DNA of 11,457 bases. Source: Clostridia bacterium (lineage in GTDB: Bacteria > Bacillota > Clostridia > Oscillospirales > CAG-272). The stretch is from positions 1-11,457 of the forward strand of contig JAFQWT010000114.1 in NCBI GenBank assembly GCA_017407375.1. Reading direction: 5' to 3'. Below are positions 5,422 through 11,457 of the stretch, piece by piece (the stretch's first letter is position 1; each line of letters starts with the position of its first letter). A program made the position numbers and the translations under genes. Under the pieces are notes generated by a model, which was given only the letters and a program-made list of their open reading frames with translations, searched no databases and was not told the DNA's origin.

Positions 5422-6567
5422 ATGAACATCACGTTTCAAAAATCCCGCTTTTTGGAGAAACTGACCCCCGCCATGGGTACGGTATCGAGCAAGAATACCA
5501 TTGCCTCTATTGAGGGTGTCCTCATCGAAACGGTGGAGGACAGGATCAAGCTTTCTACCTACGATATGAAAAAGGGCACTGTGTCGGAGCTTATAGCGGT
5601 GAGCGTGAATGAGCCCGGCAGCTTTATCATCAACGCCTCCCGCCTTGCCCAGATACTGAAGGTCATGCCCGAGGACGAGGTGACCCTGGAGGTGGATGAC
5701 CGCTTCAACGCCAAGCTGACAAGCGGCTCCTCGACCTTCTCACTCTTTGCTCTGCGCGGCAGCGATTTTCCGAACCTCCCCGTCCTTTCGGGGGAGCGCG
5801 GCTTTGAGATCGGTGCCGGGGTCCTTAAGACCATGATCGGCAAGGTCATCCACTCGGTCGGGGAGCAGCAGGAGTCCCGCCCCATGCTGGGCGGCGCCTT
5901 CTTCCGTATTAAGGAAGGGAGCTTTGACATCGTCTCCTGTGACAGCTTTACCCTCTCGGTCGTTTCGCGGGAGTGTGACGTGCGCGACATCGGCGTTGTG
6001 GAATGCCCCTCCTTTGAGTTTATCGTGCCGGGGCACGCCCTTACCGAGCTTCTCCGTATCCTGCCTGAGGGAGACGAGAGGATCAACGTGTACCTGACCC
6101 GCCGCCACGCCATCTTTGCCCTCGACGAGATGACCTTCTTCACCCGTCTTATCGACGAGGATTATATTGACTACAACCGCATCATTCCGAAGGACCAGAC
6201 CATCTTTGTGACGGTGGACCGTGCGCGCCTGCTTGAGGGGCTGGAGCGTGCCAACCTGGTGGCCGAGGACAAGAGCCAGTCAAACGGACGCAGCTTTGTC
6301 CGCCTTTTGATAGAGGACGATCTTCTGACCCTGACCTCGACCTCGGTGTCGGGCAAGGTGTATGACGAGATGCCCTGCACCCACACGGGGGAGAGCATTG
6401 AGATCGGCTTTAACTGCCGCTTCCTCATCAACAGCATCCGCGCGGCGGAGGGAGACGAGGTGCTGCTCACCCTCAAAAACCAAAAGAGCAGCATGACGAT
6501 CGAGCCGAAGGACGGTGACGGGGAAAAATACTTCTATATGGTGCTTCCCGTCCGTATGTCGGAGTAA
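5422..6567 (+). CDS. dnaN: DNA polymerase III beta subunit (sliding clamp)
   Basis: A 381-residue beta clamp. It dimerises into a ring around DNA that tethers the replicase and many repair enzymes. The start (MNITFQKSRFLEKL) and the block VSSKNTIASIEGVLIE (21-36) are typical, as is the C-terminal YMVLPVR that closes the third domain. Three repeated clamp domains of about 125 residues each fit the length, which is slightly over the usual 365-378. The ATG at 5422 follows a purine-rich site (AAGGAAAGGAAG) at 5405-5416. The last A of its TAA is the first base of the recF ATG. A short hairpin (TGCTC/GAGCA, 5390-5404) lies just before the ribosome site; whether it matters for expression is unknown. 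Confidence 0.97.
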   Translation: MNITFQKSRFLEKLTPAMGTVSSKNTIASIEGVLIETVEDRIKLSTYDMKKGTVSELIAVSVNEPGSFIINASRLAQILKVMPEDEVTLEVDDRFNAKLTSGSSTFSLFALRGSDFPNLPVLSGERGFEIGAGVLKTMIGKVIHSVGEQQESRPMLGGAFFRIKEGSFDIVSCDSFTLSVVSRECDVRDIGVVECPSFEFIVPGHALTELLRILPEGDERINVYLTRRHAIFALDEMTFFTRLIDEDYIDYNRIIPKDQTIFVTVDRARLLEGLERANLVAEDKSQSNGRSFVRLLIEDDLLTLTSTSVSGKVYDEMPCTHTGESIEIGFNCRFLINSIRAAEGDEVLLTLKNQKSSMTIEPKDGDGEKYFYMVLPVRMSE

Positions 6568-7667
6568 TGGAGCTTCAAAGGGTAAAAATAAGGAGCTTTC
6601 GTAACATAGAAAGTGAGGAGGTCTCCTTTGCCCCCGGGGTCAACCTTTTGTACGGGAAAAATGCCGAAGGAAAGACCAACCTCCTCGAGGCCGTTTACTA
6701 CTTCTCCCGCGGAAAGAGCTTCCGCGGCGCCACCGACCGTGAGCTTTGCTCCTTCGGCAAGGGTGGCTTTGAGATAAGTGCCGAGTTTTTCGGAGGGGGA
6801 CGAAAGCAAAGTCTTCTTTACCGTACCGAGGGGCGTGAGAAGGTACGCCTGCGAAACGGCGCGCCCGTTGACCGTGCCGCCGATATGCTGGGACACTTCC
6901 GTGCGGTGCTATTTCACCCCGAGCATCTTTCTCTCGTTAAGGGGAGCCCCGAGGGACGGCGTGAGTTTTTGAACGTGGCCATCGCGGGGAACGACCCCTC
7001 GTATATTTCGCTATACGCGACCTACGCCAAAATTCTTGAGGAAAGAAATTCACTTCTGAAGCTGGCGCAAAAGGGCGGGCCCTTTATAGAGGATGAGTTT
7101 TACGTGTGGAGTGAGCGCCTTGCCGAGGCGGCGGCGCGCATCGTCCGCCACCGTTACGATTACGTAGCGCGCCTTGCCCCCGCGGCTGCCGCGATCCTTG
7201 CCTCTCTCTCGGAGGGGAGAGAGCAGCTCTCACTCTCCTATCACTCGGAGGCCGAGGATATTTCGGTCCCCCTTTTGAGTGAATTTTATGCTAACCTTTT
7301 TAAAAGCGACGTCAAAAGGGAGCTGGCCGCGGGCTTTACCGTCCACGGTCCGCACCACGACGACCTTTCCATAAGGATCGGTGAGCATGCCGCGCGGGAG
7401 TTTGCCTCGCAGGGGCAGCAGCGCTCGATCACCCTTTCCTTAAAGCTGGGGGAGGGCGAGGTCTCGCGCGAGGTGACGGGGGAGTATCCCGTGTTTCTCT
7501 TTGATGACGTGATGAGTGAGCTTGACCCCGCCAGGCGCCGCTTTCTCCTTTCCTCGCTTGCGGGGCGCCAGATCCTCGTTACCGCGTGTGACGGGCGGGA
7601 TTTCACCCCCGCGGCGGCACACCTCATCCACACCGTGGGAGGGCATTATGAAGCTTTGGCTGAGTGA
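6567..7667 (+). CDS. recF: DNA replication and repair protein RecF
   Basis: A 366-residue SMC-like ATPase that helps load RecA at single-strand gaps together with RecO and RecR. It shows Walker A GKNAEGKT (30-37) in the typical setting ahead of NLLEAVYYFSRGKSFR, the conserved HPEHLSLVKGSPEGRR (117-132), GPHHDDL (261-267), the ABC signature SQGQQR (281-286), Walker B VFLFDDV (309-315) and the D-loop SELD (317-320). Length is normal for the family. It overlaps the dnaN stop by one base (TAATG) and has only GGAG 2 nt before the start, so translation is probably coupled to dnaN. The S4-domain gene (yaaA) that often sits between dnaN and recF in Bacillota is absent. Its 3' end overlaps remB by 20 bp. 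Confidence 0.96.
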   Translation: MELQRVKIRSFRNIESEEVSFAPGVNLLYGKNAEGKTNLLEAVYYFSRGKSFRGATDRELCSFGKGGFEISAEFFGGGRKQSLLYRTEGREKVRLRNGAPVDRAADMLGHFRAVLFHPEHLSLVKGSPEGRREFLNVAIAGNDPSYISLYATYAKILEERNSLLKLAQKGGPFIEDEFYVWSERLAEAAARIVRHRYDYVARLAPAAAAILASLSEGREQLSLSYHSEAEDISVPLLSEFYANLFKSDVKRELAAGFTVHGPHHDDLSIRIGEHAAREFASQGQQRSITLSLKLGEGEVSREVTGEYPVFLFDDVMSELDPARRRFLLSSLAGRQILVTACDGRDFTPAAAHLIHTVGGHYEALAE

Positions 7668-7908
7668 TGAGGTGGCGGTCAACAAAAAAAGCATCGTCGG
7701 TATCTTTGACCTCGATACCGTTACGGTGGGAAAGGACACTCTCAAAACCCTGAAGCGGCTGGAGAGTGAAAACAAGCTGACGGTCACCACGGGGGACATC
7801 CCCGTATCCCTCGTCCTTTGTGAGGAGGGGGGAGAGGAACGTATATTCTTGACCCGTAACGCTGTGCGCGTGCTGCGGCGCCGCGCGGTGAGGCGGGGAA
7901 TGCAATAG
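7648..7908 (+). CDS. remB: RemB-like DUF370 regulatory protein
   Basis: An 86-residue protein of the RemA/RemB (DUF370) family. In Bacillus subtilis the equivalent small gene sits between recF and gyrB, and RemA and RemB promote biofilm-matrix gene expression. RemA is a DNA-binding protein that forms ring-like oligomers. Conserved features here are the opening MKLWLSDEVAVNKKSIVGIFDLD and the later pair of strands (IPVSLVLCEE, EERIFLTRNAVRVLRRRA) ending in a basic tail. The frame is open far upstream inside recF, but the ATG at 7648 is preferred: it matches the family start and GGGAGGG (7637-7643) precedes it by 4 nt. What it controls in this organism cannot be read here. The gene ends in TAG, 30 bp before gyrB. 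Confidence 0.8.
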   Translation: MKLWLSDEVAVNKKSIVGIFDLDTVTVGKDTLKTLKRLESENKLTVTTGDIPVSLVLCEEGGEERIFLTRNAVRVLRRRAVRRGMQ

Positions 7909-7938
7909 GCCCATTTTGGGAAGATAAGGAAGGACACT

Positions 7939-9861
7939 ATGGAAGAAAAGATCATCGGTGAGCAGGCGTATAACGACAGCCAGATCCAGGTCCTTGAGGG
8001 GCTTGAGGCAGTCAGAAAGCGCCCCGGTATGTACATCGGTACGACCTCGTCGGGAGGACTTCACCACCTCATCAATGAGATCGTCGATAACTCGATCGAC
8101 GAGGCGCTGGCAGGGGCGTGCAGCTGTATCCGCGTCACGCTCAACGGCGATAACAGCGTCACGGTGGAGGACGACGGCCGCGGTATCCCCGATGGCATAA
8201 ACGAGAAGACGGGGCTTCCGACGCTGGAGGTCGTTTACACCGTGCTTCACGCGGGCGGTAAGTTTGGCGGCGACGGCTATAAGATCGCGGGCGGCCTTCA
8301 CGGCGTTGGTGCCTCGGTCGTTAACGCGCTCTCCGAATGGCTGGAGGTAGCTAACCACCGCGGCGGGAAGAAGTATACCGAGCGCTTTGTGCGCGGCCAC
8401 GTGGACCGCCCCTTTACCTGTGAGGGGGACACCGAGCTTCACGGTCTCACGGTCACCTTCAAGCCCGACCCCACCATCTTTGAGGAGACGGTCTTTGACT
8501 ACGAGGTCGTCTTAAAGAGAATGCGGGAGCAGGCCTTCCTCAATGCGGGCGTCAAGATCGTGCTTTGCGATAAGCGTGAGGGCGAGGAGAGAGAGGAAGT
8601 CCTCTGCTACGAGGGGGGCATCATCAGCTTTGTCGAGTACCTGAACGAGCAAAAGCACGCCGCTCTCATCCATAAGGACATCGTCTATATGAAGGGGGAG
8701 CGCGACGGCATCGTAGCCGAGGTGGCGCTCCAGTACAACGACTCCTATAACGAGACCCTCATCTCCTTTGCCAACAACATGGCCACGGTCGAGGGCGGTA
8801 CCCACGAAAGTGGCTTCAAATCGGCCATCACCAAGGCGATCAACGATTATGCGAGGAAGATCGGCCAGCTGAAGGAGAGCGACAAGAACCTTTCGGGTGA
8901 GGACGTGCGTGAGGGCATCACCGCCATCATCAGCGTTAAGCTCCAGGACGCGCAGTTTGAAAGCCAGACGAAGGCCAAGCTCGGCAACTCCGAGGTACGC
9001 TCGCTCGTCGACTCGATCGTCTCGAAGAAGATGGAGGAATACTTCGAGGAGAACCCGACCTCGGGTAAGGCCATCATCGAGAAGGCCATGGCCGCCTTCC
9101 GCGCGCGTGAGGCCGCCCGCAAGGCGCGGGAGATGACGCGCCGTAAGAGCGTTCTCGAAAGCTCCTCGCTCCCCGGCAAGCTCCGTGACTGCCAGGAAAA
9201 GCGCGCCGAGCTGACCGAGATCTACCTTGTGGAGGGTGACTCGGCCGGTGGCTCCGCGACCGACGGGCGCGACAGCCGCTATCAGGCCATTCTCCCCCTG
9301 CGCGGTAAGATACTGAACGTGGAAAAGAGCCGCCTTGACAAGGTCTATGCCAACACCTCGATCATCCCGATCATCCAGTCTCTCGGCTGTGGCATCGGGG
9401 AAGAATTCAATATTGAAAAGCTGCGTTACGGCAAGATCATCCTCATGGCCGATGCCGACGTGGACGGCGCGCATATCCGCGTGCTGCTTCTCACCTTCTT
9501 CTTCCGCCATATGAAGAAGCTGATCGAGGAGGGCCACGTCTACCTCGCCCAGCCCCCGCTCTACAAGATCAAAAAGGGCAAGCAGGAGAGGTACGCCTTC
9601 TCGGATGCCGAGCGTGACCGCATCATCGAGGAGATGGGCGGCAACATTGAGGCGGAGCGCTACAAGGGTCTTGGTGAGATGGACCCCGAGCAGCTGTGGG
9701 AGACCACGATGAACCCCGAAACGCGTACGCTCCTCAAGGTCGAGATGAGCGATGCGATCCTTTGCGATCAGGTATTCTCTCTCCTCATGGGTGACGACGT
9801 GGAGCCGCGCCGTGAGTTTATTGAAGAGAATGCCAAGTTTGTCGAAAACCTCGACGTTTGA
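7939..9861 (+). CDS. gyrB: DNA gyrase subunit B
   Basis: A 640-residue ATPase subunit of gyrase, the type II topoisomerase that puts negative supercoils into DNA using ATP. The GHKL ATPase domain has NEIVDNSIDE with the catalytic E47, DDGRGIP (78-84) with ATP-contact D78, and GLHGVGASVVNALS (119-132). The transducer carries the QTK loop (343-345). The TOPRIM domain has EGDSAGG (432-438), PLRGKILNVEK (453-463) and the metal-binding DADVDG (505-510). The C-terminal tail has YKGLGEMDPEQLWETTMNP (575-593). Its length is that of the short Gram-positive form, without the insert found in E. coli. A good ribosome site (AAGGAAGGA, 7926-7934) stands before the ATG. gyrA follows after 16 bp. Confidence 0.98.
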   Translation: MEEKIIGEQAYNDSQIQVLEGLEAVRKRPGMYIGTTSSGGLHHLINEIVDNSIDEALAGACSCIRVTLNGDNSVTVEDDGRGIPDGINEKTGLPTLEVVYTVLHAGGKFGGDGYKIAGGLHGVGASVVNALSEWLEVANHRGGKKYTERFVRGHVDRPFTCEGDTELHGLTVTFKPDPTIFEETVFDYEVVLKRMREQAFLNAGVKIVLCDKREGEEREEVLCYEGGIISFVEYLNEQKHAALIHKDIVYMKGERDGIVAEVALQYNDSYNETLISFANNMATVEGGTHESGFKSAITKAINDYARKIGQLKESDKNLSGEDVREGITAIISVKLQDAQFESQTKAKLGNSEVRSLVDSIVSKKMEEYFEENPTSGKAIIEKAMAAFRAREAARKAREMTRRKSVLESSSLPGKLRDCQEKRAELTEIYLVEGDSAGGSATDGRDSRYQAILPLRGKILNVEKSRLDKVYANTSIIPIIQSLGCGIGEEFNIEKLRYGKIILMADADVDGAHIRVLLLTFFFRHMKKLIEEGHVYLAQPPLYKIKKGKQERYAFSDAERDRIIEEMGGNIEAERYKGLGEMDPEQLWETTMNPETRTLLKVEMSDAILCDQVFSLLMGDDVEPRREFIEENAKFVENLDV

Positions 9862-9877
9862 GGAAAGGAGATAAGAT

Positions 9878-11457
9878 ATGGAGCATAAGAATCTCCCCGA
9901 GGATATTTCCTTCCCCGAGCAGAAGATAGAGACCCGCTATATGGAAAAGGAGGTCCGCCAGGCCTTCCTTGAGTATTCCATGAGCGTTATCACCTCGCGC
10001 GCCCTTCCCGACGTGCGCGACGGTATGAAGCCCGGCCAGCGCCGCATCATGTACGCGATGTACGAGGACGGCCTGACCTACGATAAGCCCTTCCGCAAGT
10101 CGGCCACCACGGTCGGTAACGTGCTGGGCCGCTACCACCCCCACGGGGATGCCGCGGTCTACGATACCATGGTGCGCCTTGCCCAGTCCTTCTCCCTCCA
10201 CTATCCCCTGGTGGACGGCCACGGTAACTTCGGTAACGTGGACGGTGACGGCGCCGCCGCCTACCGTTACACCGAGGCGAGAATGGCAAAGATCGCGGGG
10301 CACCTGATGGGCGACATCGAGAAGAACGTTGTCGACTTTGTTCCGAACTTTGATAACAGCCGCAAGGAGCCGACGGTGCTCCCCTCGCGCTTCCCGAACC
10401 TTCTTGTCAACGGCTCGGTGGGTATCGCCGTCGGTATGGCGACCAACATCCCCCCGCACAACCTTGGCGAGGTCATTGACGGTACCATCTACCGTATGGA
10501 GCACCCCGACTGCTCGGTGCCTGAGCTGATGCAGTACATCCAGGGCCCCGACTTCCCGACGGCGGCGATCATTTACGGCTCCCGCGGGATGCTGGAGGCC
10601 TACGAGACGGGCCGCGGCCGCGTGATCGTCCGTGCGAGGGCGCGCGTTGAAGAAGCCGAGCGCCGCATCGTCATCACCGAGATCCCCTACATGGTCAACA
10701 AGACCCAGCTCGTGGGGGCCATCGGAGAGCTTGCCAACCAGAAGCGCATCGAGGGTATTACCGACGTGCGTGACGAGTCGGGCCGTGCGGGCATGCGCAT
10801 CGTCGTTGAGTACCGCCGCGATGCCAACGGTGAGGTCATCCTCAACCAGCTCTACAAGTATTCCCAGATGCAAAGCACCTGCGCCGTCAATATGCTGGCG
10901 CTGGTCGCAGGAGAGCCGAAGGTGCTCTCGCTCCCCGATATTCTCGACCACTACATCCGCCACCAGGAGGAGGTCGTGGTGCGCCGCACGCGATATGAGC
11001 TTGAAAGATCGCTGCACGAGATGCACATCTACGAGGGCTACAAGACCGCCATCGACCACATCGACGAGGTCATTGAGATCATCCGCTCCTCGGCCTCGAT
11101 CCCCGATGCCAAGGAAAAGCTCTCGGCCTCCTTCGGCCTTTCGGACGCGCAGGCCGGGGCGATCGTTGAGATGACGCTCGGTAAGCTCTCGGGCCTTGAG
11201 CGGCAGAAGATCGAGGACCGCATCGAAAAGCTGGCCGCCCGCGTCAGCGAGCTGCAGGGCATCCTTGCCGATGAGGAGAGGGTCAAGGAGATCATAAAGG
11301 AAGAGCTGCTCCTTATCAAGGATAAGTTTGCCGACGGCCGCCGCACCGAGCTCTGCGAGTCGACCGATGAAATTGACCTTGAGGACCTCATTCCCCGCCA
11401 CACCTGCGTGCTGACCCTGACCCACGGCGGCTACATCAAGCGCCAGCCCGCCTCCAC
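9878..11457 (+). CDS. gyrA: DNA gyrase subunit A, cut by the window end
   Basis: The first 526 residues of the DNA-cleaving gyrase subunit, with AAGGAG (9865-9870) 7 nt before the ATG. The breakage-reunion region holds SRALPDVRDGMKPGQRR (40-56), HPHGDAAVYD (87-96) and the catalytic tyrosine Y131 in YRYTEARM. Then come LLVNGSVGIAVGMATNIPPHNL, the long coiled-coil arm, and the first strand of the C-terminal beta-pinwheel (TLTHGGYIKR) just before the window ends. The GyrA box and most of the C-terminal domain lie outside. Position 92, equal to E. coli Ser83, is alanine; position 96, equal to Asp87, is aspartate. It is the last visible gene of the cluster, and its product pairs with GyrB as an A2B2 enzyme. 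Confidence 0.97.
   Translation, partial: MEHKNLPEDISFPEQKIETRYMEKEVRQAFLEYSMSVITSRALPDVRDGMKPGQRRIMYAMYEDGLTYDKPFRKSATTVGNVLGRYHPHGDAAVYDTMVRLAQSFSLHYPLVDGHGNFGNVDGDGAAAYRYTEARMAKIAGHLMGDIEKNVVDFVPNFDNSRKEPTVLPSRFPNLLVNGSVGIAVGMATNIPPHNLGEVIDGTIYRMEHPDCSVPELMQYIQGPDFPTAAIIYGSRGMLEAYETGRGRVIVRARARVEEAERRIVITEIPYMVNKTQLVGAIGELANQKRIEGITDVRDESGRAGMRIVVEYRRDANGEVILNQLYKYSQMQSTCAVNMLALVAGEPKVLSLPDILDHYIRHQEEVVVRRTRYELERSLHEMHIYEGYKTAIDHIDEVIEIIRSSASIPDAKEKLSASFGLSDAQAGAIVEMTLGKLSGLERQKIEDRIEKLAARVSELQGILADEERVKEIIKEELLLIKDKFADGRRTELCESTDEIDLEDLIPRHTCVLTLTHGGYIKRQPAS

Noticed and set aside
9818..11425. Long minus-strand open frame (over 500 codons) opposite gyrA, and a similar one opposite gyrB (8512-9537)
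   Set aside because: They are antisense to unmistakable gyrA and gyrB. GC-rich third positions remove stop codons from the opposite strand, and the translations (poly-V/L/G/H) resemble no protein.

Overview
This window is the replication-origin core of a bacterial chromosome, most likely from a Clostridia-type Bacillota (Firmicutes). The evidence is the gene order dnaA - oriC - dnaN - recF - remB - gyrB - gyrA, the RemB (DUF370) gene between recF and gyrB, a short Gram-positive-length GyrB (640 aa), strong AGGAGG-like ribosome sites, and sharp sigma-A promoters in AT-rich gaps. Coding regions are visibly GC-rich with C/G at third positions. That fits a high-GC, possibly host-associated clostridial lineage, but a genus cannot be named from the sequence.

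Left part (1-3605) is accessory. It starts with the 3' end of an unrecognised protein, followed 4 nt later by an HD-domain phosphohydrolase and a bidirectional terminator (1401-1436). A minus-strand DUF2752 membrane protein and a plus-strand pair (DUF4190-like membrane protein plus small lipoprotein) are driven from two opposed consensus promoters whose predicted start sites fall at about the same base (~1934). A second bidirectional terminator (2815-2845) separates the lipoprotein from a minus-strand GT2 glycosyltransferase of the ALG5/DPM1 type.

Right part (3606-11457) is the conserved initiation cluster. dnaA has a good promoter (TTGTAA-17-TATAAT) preceded by a small inverted repeat. The 262-bp dnaA-dnaN gap is the likely oriC: two perfect DnaA boxes, several near matches, a GC-rich spacer, five tandem CTA trinucleotides that look like DnaA-trios, and a T-rich unwinding element. 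dnaN, recF and remB overlap one another and are followed closely by gyrB and gyrA (cut by the window end), which suggests one co-transcribed unit. DnaA opens the origin, DnaN is the replicase clamp, RecF handles gaps, gyrase manages supercoils, and RemB is a small DNA-binding regulator.

No mobile element, CRISPR array, tRNA or rRNA was seen. I found no convincing undescribed system. The points most worth a second look are the DnaA-trio origin, the face-to-face promoters, an alanine at the quinolone-contact position of GyrA, and the departures from the usual gene order (no S4-domain yaaA, no rpmH beside dnaA).
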